Below are positions 17,825-25,925 of a stretch of DNA of 64,000 nt, in pieces. Source of the DNA: Pseudarthrobacter sp. NIBRBAC000502772 (GTDB taxonomy: Bacteria > Actinomycetota > Actinomycetes > Actinomycetales > Micrococcaceae). How positions within the stretch are numbered: the stretch's first letter is position 1; each line of letters opens with the position of its first letter. The stretch lies in contig NZ_CP041188.1 of NCBI RefSeq assembly GCF_006517235.1, positions 1,550,001 through 1,614,000 of the forward strand. The letters run 5' to 3'. Under the pieces are notes generated by a model. That model had not been told where the DNA came from. It saw only the letters and a list, made by a program, of their open reading frames with translations, and did not search any database. A program made the position numbers and the translations under genes.

Positions 17825-19063
17825 TTAGCGCCTGCCCGCCCGCTCCTCGATGGGCCGCGGGTTCTTCCACACCGACTCGCGCGGGCCGGGCGGGTACGCC
17901 GCCGTCTTTCCGGCCCAGGCGATCACCAGTGCGGCGATGACAGGGAGGGCCGCGGCGGCCGGGACCAGCAGCGGTCCGGCCACCACCAGGGCGGCGGAGC
18001 CGTAGAGGGCGCCGATGGTGATGCCCAGCTGGATGGTCAGGACCGTGAGCCCGTTGGCGGCGTCCTTGTTCTCGCGGCCGGCACGGAGGATGGCCGACTG
18101 GTTGTAGATGCCGATGGCACCCAGACCGGCGCCCCACACCGACATCAGCACCAGGGCGAAGGCGAGGCTGCCGCCCACAAACGGCAACAGCAGCATCGAG
18201 ACGGCGATCGCCGCCGTCGTGATCAGGAGCGAACGGCGCGGGTGCGAGTCGACGGTGAGCCCGGCGATCCAGATGCCCAGCAGGCCGGTGACGCCCAGGA
18301 CGGTGAGGGAGAGGGTGATGGCGTAGTCGGGCAGGCCGGCGTCGCGGATGTACGGGGCGATGTAGGTGAAGAGCGCGAAGTGGGCCAGGACCAGCAGCGG
18401 CCAGGCGATGGCCACGGGCTTCACGCCGGGCTGGGCGATGGCAGCGCGCAGGGAGGGGCGGGCCTCGCCGGCGACCTGCCGGACGGACGGCAGCAGGAAG
18501 AATCCGACGACGGCGAGGAGCAGGCTGAAGCCGGCGAGGGCCAGAAACGACGCGCGCCAGCCGAGGAAGCCGCCAAGTGCGGTGCCGATTGGGGCGCCGA
18601 CGGCCAGGCCCAGGCTGTTGCCGCTGAAGACGATGGCCAGGGCCTTGCCCACCTTGGCAGCCGGGACCACACGCGCGACATAGGGGGCCATGGTGGTCCA
18701 GAGCAGTCCGTGGGCCAGGCCGCCCACCAGCCGCGCGATCATGGCGGAGGTGAAGTCGGGCGCGAGGCCCACCATGGCATTGCTGAGCGCGAACGTCAGC
18801 ACGAGCGCCACGAGCAGGGGGCGCTTCGGGACCTTGCCGAGCAGCCGTGCGGCGGGCACCACGGTGACCACGATGACGGCGGCGTAGGCGGCGGCGAGGT
18901 AGCCGGCCACCGGTTCGGAGACGTTCAGGCCGGTGCTGATCTGGGGGAGCAGGCCGGAGGGGAGCAGTTCGGTGGTGATGGCGGTGAAGGCGATGGTGGC
19001 CAGGACCATCATGGCGGCCAGCGGGAAACGCTGGGCGGCCGGCGCGGAAGTCGCGGAGGACAT
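17825..19063 (-). CDS. MFS transporter, DHA1-type (AraJ/Cml-like) exporter
   Basis: The 412-residue protein has twelve hydrophobic segments. It starts AAMMVLATIAFTAITTELLP, typical of the DHA1 subgroup with the T-E-L-L-P helix-1 motif. The helix-5 antiporter motif appears as GNSLGLAVGAPIGTALGG. Such proteins export drugs, arabinose-type sugars or nucleosides. The C-terminus is a hydrophilic tail ending EERAGRR. The gene converges on the APC permease 26 bp away. An inverted repeat in the 226-bp upstream gap may be a regulator site. A fragment of its 3' end occurs at 5144-5205. Confidence 0.87.
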   Translation of the reverse strand: MSSATSAPAAQRFPLAAMMVLATIAFTAITTELLPSGLLPQISTGLNVSEPVAGYLAAAYAAVIVVTVVPAARLLGKVPKRPLLVALVLTFALSNAMVGLAPDFTSAMIARLVGGLAHGLLWTTMAPYVARVVPAAKVGKALAIVFSGNSLGLAVGAPIGTALGGFLGWRASFLALAGFSLLLAVVGFFLLPSVRQVAGEARPSLRAAIAQPGVKPVAIAWPLLVLAHFALFTYIAPYIRDAGLPDYAITLSLTVLGVTGLLGIWIAGLTVDSHPRRSLLITTAAIAVSMLLLPFVGGSLAFALVLMSVWGAGLGAIGIYNQSAILRAGRENKDAANGLTVLTIQLGITIGALYGSAALVVAGPLLVPAAAALPVIAALVIAWAGKTAAYPPGPRESVWKNPRPIEERAGRR

Positions 19064-19142
19064 GGGGGAGTTGTTCCATTCAAGGAGGAGGGGGCTGGAA
19101 CCGGGCTCTGCGGGCCGAACAATTCCTCCATAAGTTTACCGG

Positions 19143-19191
19143 GTGAACGAGGTTGTTACGTGCAGGTTCGGGCACCAGGAAACTCGTTCAC
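19143..19191. promoter_or_regulatory. 9-bp inverted repeat upstream of the MFS gene
   Basis: GTGAACGAG (19143-19151) is exactly inverted as CTCGTTCAC (19183-19191), with 31 bp between. It lies 80 bp upstream of the MFS start and downstream of the lipid-kinase stop. It could be a repressor site or a weak terminator stem for the kinase; the long loop favours the first. Confidence 0.35.
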
Positions 19192-19289
19192 GGGCCGTCG
19201 GCGGCGGCAGTCTTGGAGGGAAGTACGACGCCGGCTGGCAGCTTTGGGAGCTTCACTCCGGGGGGAGCGGCAAGACTAAAGCCGGACCG

Positions 19290-20243
19290 CTAGGGCGGGG
19301 CGCCCGGTCCGTCGAACAGCGCGCTGGTGCTGCTCTGGGGCACCACGACGTGGACGGCGTTGCGCTGGACGGTGAAGTCGGTGGGCGTGGTGGTCGCGAT
19401 CTCGCCGTCGAGGTTCACCGGCAGCGGCTGGTCGGTGACCAGCCGGACGCGTCTGGTGGTCAGGTGGTACACCCGGTCGTGTTTGATGAAGCTTCCGTCC
19501 TTGAGCAACCGTGCGATGCTCACGTGCTCCCGGAGCGGGCCGGCCAGGATGGCGTAGATGTCGAGGGTGTGATCGTCGATCCCTGCCGTGGGGGAGACCG
19601 TGTTGCCGCCGCCGTAATGCCGGCCGTTGCCGACGGCCACCTGAAGCAGGTTGTCGAGCTCCATCGGCTCGTGGTCCCCGTCGGAGAACTCGAGACGGGC
19701 CCGGAACGCCTTGTGCCCGGTATAAGCGCGCAGGGTGGCAATGCCGTAGGCCAGCGGCCCGAGAAGCCGCTTCAGGCGGGGGCTGAGCGCTTCGGTAACA
19801 GCGACCGACAGGCCCACGGACGCGACGTTGAGGAATGGCTCGCCGTTGGCACGGCCGAGGTCGATGTCCACCACCTTTCCTTCCGCGACGGCAGCGCAGG
19901 CTTCGGCAATGTTGTTGGGTATCTCCAGCGTGCGGGCGAAGTCGTTGGCGGTGCCCAGCGGAAGAACGCCGAGCACAACGTTGGTGCCGGCAACGCGACC
20001 GGCGGCATAGGACACAGTCCCGTCGCCGCCGCCGACAACCACCAGGTCGTGCCCGTCCGCCAGCACCCGGTCAAACGTTCCGACCAGGTCTGCCCCCGAG
20101 TGCACATGGTGCACGGCGGAGACCGGCACGCCTGCCTTGCGCATCGTGTCCACGGCAACTTCGTGTGCCGCCCCTCGGCGTGATCCGGCGTTGATCACAA
20201 CGGCGGCAGAGCGTGCGTCCCGGGCAGCTTTCATGTGGGCCAT
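19290..20243 (-). CDS. Diacylglycerol kinase-like lipid kinase (YegS/DgkB family)
   Basis: The 317-residue enzyme has the DAGK catalytic motif DLVVVGGGDGTVSYAAG (GGDGT ATP loop), LPLGTANDFAR and the C-terminal lid segment PVNLDGEI. It phosphorylates diacylglycerol or a related lipid with ATP at the membrane. The start MAHMKAARDARSAAVVINAG at 20243 has no clear Shine-Dalgarno sequence; ATG 20234 is the alternative. The upstream gap has a short segment like the 3' end of the TPP enzyme gene (20269-20305). A decayed partial copy lies at 23300-23470. Confidence 0.88.
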   Translation of the reverse strand: MAHMKAARDARSAAVVINAGSRRGAAHEVAVDTMRKAGVPVSAVHHVHSGADLVGTFDRVLADGHDLVVVGGGDGTVSYAAGRVAGTNVVLGVLPLGTANDFARTLEIPNNIAEACAAVAEGKVVDIDLGRANGEPFLNVASVGLSVAVTEALSPRLKRLLGPLAYGIATLRAYTGHKAFRARLEFSDGDHEPMELDNLLQVAVGNGRHYGGGNTVSPTAGIDDHTLDIYAILAGPLREHVSIARLLKDGSFIKHDRVYHLTTRRVRLVTDQPLPVNLDGEIATTTPTDFTVQRNAVHVVVPQSSTSALFDGPGAPP

Positions 20244-20292
20244 GTTAGGCGGTGGACCTGTGAACCAGCCCGCCACCGCAGCCTTCGCCTTC

Positions 20293-20786
20293 GCCGCCTG
20301 CTGGCCGCGCCGGAGTGGTTCAGGTTGGAAGGCCGGCCCTGATCTGGATGAGGGTGAGCTCCAACAGAGGCGTAGGGACGTTGAGGCTGCGGGCTCTGCC
20401 GGCAAGGTCGCCGAGGATGTGCTCGGCCTCCGATGGGAGCCCTGCGCTGAGGTCCCGGTACAGGGAGGAAGTGAACGCCGATCCCGGTTGAGTCAGGATA
20501 CCGACCGCCTGTGCATGACCGGCGTCGGAAACGGGATGTCCTGCCGCCGCCGCCACCGCTTCGGTTTCACTGATGGCCTCCAGGATCCTGGACCGCCCGC
20601 CGGCGTCGATGATCCGTCCAACCGGCGCCCGGAACAGGCAGTTGACGATTCCTGCGGCCGCGATGAATACCCATTTCTCCCACAGGGCGCCGGCTACGTC
20701 GTCCACTACCGAGAAGTCGACGCCGGGCACGTCCAGAGCTTCGGAAACATCCGTAGGGACAGGGTTTCCGCTCAGCCCGCCCACCG
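20293..20786. repeat. Long direct repeat, copy A (panE-like 3' half)
   Basis: These 494 bp match 22741-23234 without any gap; I count about 24 mismatches by eye (about 95% identity). The offset is 2448 bp. The repeat covers the 3' half of the ketopantoate-reductase-like gene and about 30 bp beyond its stop. Confidence 0.9.
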
Positions 20787-21215
20787 TGAGGGAAGTGAGG
20801 GGCATCTGCTGGCGGACCACATCGCCGTCAAGAGTGGCGACGATCCGGGCCAGGCCGCCGAGCACCTGGCCCGGGTACAACTGCTCAAGCCGGTCCACAT
20901 GGGCCATGCCGTTGAGGATGGGAATGATGCTGGTTCCCGCCCCACGAAAGCGCCAATCTCGCCGAGGACGCCCTCGAACGCGGTGGCTTTGACCGTGACG
21001 AGGATCAGGTCGAAGGTCTCTGACCCGTCCGGGGCGGTGATGGTTTTTACCGGGTGTGTCCGGTCAGCGGTGGGGGAGATGAAGCGTAACCCGTCGCGGC
21101 GAAGGACCTCCTGCTTGCGCGGACGCACCAAATAGGTGACATCCCGTCCCGCTTCCTGCAGGAGCGTGCCGAACGCCCCGCCTGTGGCTCCGGCTCCGAC
21201 GACGAGTACCCGCAT
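20320..21215 (-). pseudogene. Ketopantoate reductase-like (PanE/ApbA family) gene with one frameshift
   Basis: The N-terminal frame starts MRVLVVGAGATGGAFGTLL (Rossmann GxGxxG) at 21215 with GGAAAGG upstream, and continues to GEIGAFVG. The C-terminal frame resumes at GTSIIPILNGMAHVDRLEQL and holds the ApbA_C helical domain (ALWEKWVFIAAAGIVNCL, with the conserved WEK) to the stop at 20320. The join at 20938-20945 lies in a G/C homopolymer, where one missing G restores a single frame of about 298 residues. Such enzymes reduce 2-keto acids with NADPH; outside pantothenate synthesis the substrate is often unknown. Decay or sequence error are both possible. Confidence 0.82.
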
Positions 21216-21337
21216 TGGTGCATGCCTTTCCGGGGTGGTTTTCAAGGATTGTCCGGACACAGGAGCCTGGGAACAGCAGAGGAGGCTTTGTATCCGATCT
21301 TCCAAGGCTAGAGGGTTTCAGCATGACCTTTACACCG

Positions 21338-21358
21338 GTGGCGAACTGGGTTCGCCAC
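21338..21358 (-). terminator. Perfect 9-bp hairpin downstream of the small ferredoxin-fold gene
   Basis: GTGGCGAAC (21338-21346) and GTTCGCCAC (21350-21358) form a perfect stem with a 3-nt loop. It lies 50 bp past the stop of the minus-strand gene at 21410. No T-run follows, so it is either a weak terminator or an RNA-stabilising hairpin. Confidence 0.5.
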
Positions 21359-21409
21359 TGTTCCGGGAAGGTTGCGCCGGCGCCCCGTCAGGCGGCCTGC
21401 TGAAGCTGG

Positions 21410-21727
21410 CTAGCCGTTGCCCGCGCCGTTTCCGGTGTCTTCCCACATGACATCCAGATTGTGGAAGATCACGGGTCCATCGCACAGTTCCGCCATTTTG
21501 GCAGCGAACTCCGACGTTTCCGGCCGGCCGGAGTTCTCCATCGCCGACTCAAACGATTCGAAGTCGACGATGGTGAAGTAGGTGCCCGGGTGGTCCCTGT
21601 CCGCCGTGGCAACAATCCGACGGAACGTGGCCGGAGCGCTCCCATCGGTTCTTGAGGGACGGCCCAGTTCTTCAATCTCCTTGATACGGGAGGTCTTGAA
21701 TTCGATGATCTGCACAAACCCGGCCAT
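21410..21727 (-). CDS. Small conserved protein, probable dimeric ferredoxin-like fold (ABM-like)
   Basis: The 105-residue product (MAGFVQIIEFKTSRIKEI) has alternating strands and helices: FVQIIEFKTS, a central TYFTIVDFESFESAMENS, and VIFHNLDVMWE. This resembles antibiotic-biosynthesis-monooxygenase-like dimeric barrels. ATG 21727 follows CAAGGAG. No catalytic residue can be named. Monocistronic, with a hairpin downstream. Confidence 0.7.
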   Translation of the reverse strand: MAGFVQIIEFKTSRIKEIEELGRPSRTDGSAPATFRRIVATADRDHPGTYFTIVDFESFESAMENSGRPETSEFAAKMAELCDGPVIFHNLDVMWEDTGNGAGNG

Positions 21728-21829
21728 GACGGCTCCTTGACGGCGGTGGACGTTTATGCGGATCAGACTAGTCCCCGCATCGGACGGCGAACAGGGCCTG
21801 GCGTATGACGTGAGCCCTGCCACCTTATT

Positions 21830-21857
21830 TTGAGTAGCTCACATTAAGCCGTAAAAT
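21830..21857 (+). promoter_or_regulatory. Sigma70-type promoter of the GSY-repeat protein
   Basis: TTGAGT (21830-21835) and TAAAAT (21852-21857) are spaced by 16 bp in a locally AT-rich stretch, about 60 bp upstream of the ATG at 21920. A TATAGG at about 21867 is an alternative -10. Confidence 0.5.
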
Positions 21858-21919
21858 TGGGTATAGGCCACCGTAGCCCTTGAGTACCGCACCTTATCCC
21901 GAAACCCCACGGAGAACTC

Positions 21920-22207
21920 ATGACTTTGCTGACCGAACGCCCCGAAACCTTCTCATCCACCACCGAAACCACCCTCAAGAACGCTACCGGGATCACTGTC
22001 GCTGACACCGCAGTGCGCGGCGGCAGCTACGTGACTCTCCCCGCCGGCAGCGTCCCCGTCGGCGTCGAGGGCAGTTATGGCACCGTCGCTGGCGGCCGAA
22101 ACCTGCGCCCCGTCACCCGTGGCAGCTATGTCACAGTAGACGGCACTCCCGTTGTTGCCGCCAGCGTCATCGAGGGCAGCTACGTATCGCTTCCAACGGC
22201 GGCATAG
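21920..22207 (+). CDS. Small GSY-repeat protein of unknown function
   Basis: The 95-residue protein has a polar, Thr/Ser-rich N-terminus followed by four imperfect repeats centred on GSY: GGSYVTLPAG (GSY at 35-37), EGSYGTVAGG (51-53), RGSYVTVDGT (68-70) and EGSYVSLPTA (86-88), at 16-18 residue spacing. Each unit would form a beta-hairpin-like turn. There is no signal peptide, cysteine or membrane segment. ATG 21920 follows CGGAGAAC. It has its own promoter and a very strong terminator, suggesting an abundant monocistronic transcript. I do not recognise the family. Confidence 0.75.
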   Translation: MTLLTERPETFSSTTETTLKNATGITVADTAVRGGSYVTLPAGSVPVGVEGSYGTVAGGRNLRPVTRGSYVTVDGTPVVAASVIEGSYVSLPTAA

Positions 22208-22249
22208 AGCCCCAGCGCCCTGCGGGGGATAGCACCACTGCGCGGGCAT

Positions 22250-22297
22250 AAAAGGAGGCCGACGGCGACACTGGGTGTCGTCGTCGACCTCCTTTTT
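22250..22297 (+). terminator. Very long intrinsic terminator after the GSY-repeat gene
   Basis: Bases 250-258, 260-265 and 266-271 (22 kb numbering) pair with 288-296, 281-286 and 275-280 around a TGG loop. That gives about 21 pairs with one internal mismatch and one G-T pair. The right arm runs into TTTTT, and the left arm begins AAAAGGAGG. Confidence 0.92.
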
Positions 22298-22312
22298 CGT
22301 GCCAGTCGGCAG

Positions 22313-22379
22313 TTAGCCTGCCACCGCCGCCTTCGCCTCCTGTTTGGCCGCCATCCATTCGCTCAGCCACGGGGCCCGG
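22313..22379 (-). pseudogene. Fragment: last 21 codons of a TPP-enzyme gene
   Basis: On the minus strand this encodes RAPWLSEWMAAKQEAKAAVAG followed by TAA, almost identical to the C-terminus of the TPP enzyme at 31005-32678. Similarity stops abruptly at 22379. It is a duplicated or residual gene end. Confidence 0.8.
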
Positions 22380-22740
22380 TGGCAAGCGGCCGGGTCGTGA
22401 ATTACGACGGCGGCCCGCTGGCCGGTGCGGCAGGGTTGCCGCTGTTATATGACGGCTTCGCACGGGATGGCGGAGGAGCATACGGAAACTGATTCCCACC
22501 CAGCCCAGGGGCCCTCAATCGGCGACTATTTCATTGGTGTTCCTGCCGGTTAGTGCCGCTTCAGAACGCTGCTGGATCCTCCCCGCGGCGTCCCATAGTC
22601 TGCGACGACGCCTTGGCTGCCTGACCGGCCAGTTCCTAGACGCGAGTTCTGCTGGGAAGAGGGTCTTGTCCGGTCTTTCGGCAGCGGGAAGAGCACGGCG
22701 TCGCCGGTTGATCAGCTCGCCCGCTCCGGTCCCTGGCTCC
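22380..22740. other. No gene recognised
   Basis: This stretch lies between two gene fragments. I see no conserved frame, RNA or repeat in it. It is probably decayed DNA. Confidence 0.5.
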
Positions 22741-23234
22741 GCCGCCTGCTGGCCGCGCCGGAGTGGTTCAGGCTGGAAGGCCGGCCCTGATCTGGATGAG
22801 GGTGAGTTCCAACAGAGGCGTAGGGACGTTGAGGCTGCGGGCTCTGCCGGCGAGGTCGCCGAGGATGTGCTCGGCTTCCGAGGGGAGCCCTGCGCTGAGG
22901 TCCCGGTACAGGGAGGAAGTGAACGCGGATCCCGGTTGAGTCAGTATGCCGACCGCTTGTGCATGCCCGGCGTCGGACACGGGATGTCCTGCCGCGGCCG
23001 CCACCGCTTCGGTTTCACTGATGGCCTCCAGGATTTTGGGCCGCCCGCCGGCCTCGATGATCCGTCCAACCGGCGCCCGGAACAGGCAGTTGACGATTCC
23101 TGCGGCAGCGATGAATACCCATTTCTCCCACAGGGCGCCGGCTACGTCGTCCACTATCGAGAAGTCGACGCCGGGCACGTCCAGGGCCTCGGAGACATCC
23201 GTAGGGACAAGGTTTCCGTTGAGCCCGCCCACCG
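22741..23234. repeat. Long direct repeat, copy B (panE-like 3' half)
   Basis: This is the partner of 20293-20786 (about 95% identical, no gaps). Similarity ends at 23234 within the coding region, so the 5' half of the gene is absent. Confidence 0.9.
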
Positions 23235-23246
23235 CCGGTTCCGCCA
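22768..23246 (-). pseudogene. Truncated panE-like gene (C-terminal domain only)
   Basis: The frame encodes the ApbA_C domain (DVSEALDVPGVDFSIVDD, ALWEKWVFIAAAGIVNCL) to a stop at 22768, matching the C-terminal 155 residues of the gene at 20320. The Rossmann NADPH domain is missing and the DNA upstream is unrelated. The fragment can still be read without stops. This suggests truncation was recent or came from a homologous strain. Confidence 0.8.
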
Positions 23247-23299
23247 GTTCCAGTCCGGCTGGCCGGGGGAGACAAGGTGCAGGCCTTATACCTAGTCCG

Positions 23300-23470
23300 A
23301 CGGCGTGGTGGCGACGATCCCGCCGTCGAGGTTCACCGGCAGCGGCTGCTCGGTGTCCAGCCGGTCACGTTGATCGCTGCTGTCGGCGAAACCGTGTTTG
23401 CCACCGCCGTACTGCCGGCCGTTGCTGGAGCTCGAGGCGGGCGCGGAAGGGCTCGTGGTTGGCCCGGCCT
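23300..23470 (-). pseudogene. Collapsed remnant of a DAGK-like lipid kinase gene
   Basis: Three blocks match separate parts of the kinase gene at 19290-20243: about 23302-23368 with 19385-19450, about 23388-23425 with 19590-19630, and about 23428-23462 with 19685-19715. They follow the same order with internal deletions between them, and no open frame survives. Confidence 0.65.
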
Positions 23471-23624
23471 AGGACGTGCAAGTCTGGCTCTGCTTAGAGA
23501 ACGATGCCGAGGAGAAGTCCCCTAGCTGCAACGGTCTCAATCACCGGTCGACGTTCCCAAACGAACGCCCGCCATTTACCGCCGCCTCCCAGCTCGAGGC
23601 GATGACCGCGGCACGCCGTTGAGT

Positions 23625-25925
23625 TTAGATTCCCGCTTCGACCAGCGCCCGCACGAGTGCCGCACCTACGACGACCCGATCCTCCGCATCGATCAGTTCT
23701 CCATCGACCTCCACCTGGCGGACGGGGAGGAACTCCGCACCTGTGGCGCCGTGCGCCCGACAAATAGCGTGAAAGCGGTTCGAAGCGTCGGCATCCTGGG
23801 GCGCTGCCAATTGGAAGCCTTCTTCGACACACCGGATGCCGCCGCCGCTCCGCGAGAGCTGAAGCCATCGCGGCGCCGTCTCGTAACCTCGAAACCAAGG
23901 GTCGTTGATTCGGTCCTCGACCGCGCTGGCGCGATAGATCGCGAGTAGGAAGGGGTCTCGGTAGTAGGCGCTTCCCGTCAACGAGGCGGTGCGGAGCATG
24001 CACATCGAGTAGCCCCAAATCCCCCTAATGGGTCGGTGCTCGCCGTAGTAGATCCCCGTTTCGCCTTCGCGCATTGCCGGGTAGGCGACCAAGTAATAGC
24101 GCCAGTCGAGCCTGCCTGATGCGTGACGGGAGGTGACGAACTCAGCGGCAGCGCGCTCCAGGCTGCTCAGCGTGGGTTCGTCCGAGGCGGAGACCTCGTC
24201 AAGTAGGGCGGCAAGTGCCGAACGCAGTTCGCCGTTTCTCCCGCGGCCGGAGTGGGAGAACACTTCCCGCCATCGCGACGCCTGGTTCGCCGCGCGTGTT
24301 CCGAATTGTCTGACACGCCCGCTGCCGAGGTCGAAGCCATAGTCACCTTTGGCGAGCAGTGCGGCAGCGAAGAGTCCCCACGCATCCGGTTCGGTAACGC
24401 GTACGAATTCATTGGCGCGCGCCGGAAGCGTTGCTGATTCTAGATCGAACGCGAAGATTCGCCCGCGGAGAAGCGGATGATCTTCAAGGCGATGAATCAC
24501 CACCTCGAGATCAGTGCCCTTGAACGCTTGCTTTGCCTGCTCGTCACGGACTCGATCGGGGTTGAAACCACGAAGCTCCTCGAGCGACGCGCCTCTGATT
24601 AACAGCTCGACCCCCGGAACGAGGTCGGTCATGCGAGCTTCACGGACCTCGTCATCCGCTAGGTCGATGAGGTTGCGTAAGACGCGAACCCGCGTCGCGA
24701 AATCATCGGTCCGGTACTGCCGATGGACAAGCACGGCGAGCAGGAACAGCGTCTCCGCCAAGGAGAATTGACGGTTACGCCCACGCTTAATACCATAACG
24801 ACGCAAACAGGACGCAAACAGGTTGATGTCGGTGGCGTCGAAAAGCGGGACCTTTTCCTGGTCGGCTGCCGTTTGTGCGCTATCCGACTCGGCGAACACG
24901 CTCGCGAACAATTCGCGGACGTCGTCAACACCCACCCACGTGTCGAACGCGTGTTCCATGAAGTCCAGGTGCGACTCACGTCGTGGATTCGCGGGTCCGA
25001 AAGCCCGCTCCGTGCGCTGGAGCAGAGTTGCGCTTTGCATCGTCTCACCGTCCCGCCACTCACACACTTCGACAACAAACTCGAAGTACCGAAGAAACTC
25101 GTCGTCGACGATGTCGTCGCCACCGTCGAACTGCCACAGGACGTCAGTCCAGGCGCCATCGATCTTGTGAATAATGCGGTTGAACCTCTCCGCGTCGGTC
25201 CCGTCCGCGAGTAGCTTCTCGAATCGGGCCTTGAAGTTCTCGAAGCCAGTCAGCGGTTTCCCGCGGGAGTTCATCTTGATGTACAGCTCGTCCCCAGAAG
25301 GCATGTCATCGATGGGGAGGAAGTAGAACGAGACCGCCGGCCGATCCTTGGCGATCAGGCGCGACCACGCCTCCTCGAGATCGACCTGCGCTTGGCCGAG
25401 TCGATCGTGGATGGCGTCCAACATGACGAGCATCGCCTGGACCGTCGGATCGTGCCGCCATGCATATAGGTACCACGACTGGTTCGTGATCCATTCGGAT
25501 GGCACGGCGAAGTCGTCGGTCAGTGGATGATGCGGGTTCACGAGCTGCCGACAGAAGAGCTCCGCTGTCGGGCGAGTCGCGTACGTCAACTTGAGGATTC
25601 CTTCCGCGTCACCCAGTCGATCGGTTCGTGCCGCGAGGTACCAGTGCAGGAGGAAGAGCGTCGTAAGGCGTTGCTGTCCGTCCAACGGCTTGAGCGCCGA
25701 GTCCTCTATCTCCCCGTAAACGAAATCGAGATCCAAGGGTTCGCCGCCGCCAACCGCCCCGATGACTGCATCAAGGAAGTCGTGTCGAATCGTCTCGACG
25801 AGTGCCCCTGTCCTACCTTGCGCGTAGTCGCGCTGGATGAGGGGGATTTCGATTCGCGCGACGCTCGGCATTTCACCCGCCGCGTCGCCGAACATCCCGG
25901 CGAATGTCGTTTTGTGTCCTTTCAC
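23625..25925 (-). CDS. DUF262 protein (GmrS-like NTPase family), probable defence component
   Basis: The 766-residue protein has the DUF262/ParB-like N-terminal domain: IEIPLIQRDYAQGR, then LDLDFVYGEIE and the hallmark KPLDGQQRLTTLFLL (DGQQR, about residues 75-90). The middle and C-terminal parts are helical and match nothing I know; no HNH or DUF1524 motif is visible. Its start overlaps the stop of the second DUF262 gene by ATGA, so the two are coupled. DUF262 proteins act in type IV restriction (GmrSD, SspE), sensing modified DNA and using NTP. Codon use is ordinary but GC looks lower than in the flanks. Confidence 0.8.
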   Translation of the reverse strand: MKGHKTTFAGMFGDAAGEMPSVARIEIPLIQRDYAQGRTGALVETIRHDFLDAVIGAVGGGEPLDLDFVYGEIEDSALKPLDGQQRLTTLFLLHWYLAARTDRLGDAEGILKLTYATRPTAELFCRQLVNPHHPLTDDFAVPSEWITNQSWYLYAWRHDPTVQAMLVMLDAIHDRLGQAQVDLEEAWSRLIAKDRPAVSFYFLPIDDMPSGDELYIKMNSRGKPLTGFENFKARFEKLLADGTDAERFNRIIHKIDGAWTDVLWQFDGGDDIVDDEFLRYFEFVVEVCEWRDGETMQSATLLQRTERAFGPANPRRESHLDFMEHAFDTWVGVDDVRELFASVFAESDSAQTAADQEKVPLFDATDINLFASCLRRYGIKRGRNRQFSLAETLFLLAVLVHRQYRTDDFATRVRVLRNLIDLADDEVREARMTDLVPGVELLIRGASLEELRGFNPDRVRDEQAKQAFKGTDLEVVIHRLEDHPLLRGRIFAFDLESATLPARANEFVRVTEPDAWGLFAAALLAKGDYGFDLGSGRVRQFGTRAANQASRWREVFSHSGRGRNGELRSALAALLDEVSASDEPTLSSLERAAAEFVTSRHASGRLDWRYYLVAYPAMREGETGIYYGEHRPIRGIWGYSMCMLRTASLTGSAYYRDPFLLAIYRASAVEDRINDPWFRGYETAPRWLQLSRSGGGIRCVEEGFQLAAPQDADASNRFHAICRAHGATGAEFLPVRQVEVDGELIDAEDRVVVGAALVRALVEAGI

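Noticed and set aside
17780..19279. Large plus-strand frame opposite the MFS gene at 17825-19063
   Set aside because: It is a low-complexity Gly/Gln/Asp-rich translation antisense to a clear membrane protein.
22768..23246. Second functional ketopantoate reductase
   Set aside because: It lacks the whole Rossmann domain and begins at a rearrangement point, so it is a fragment despite its open frame.
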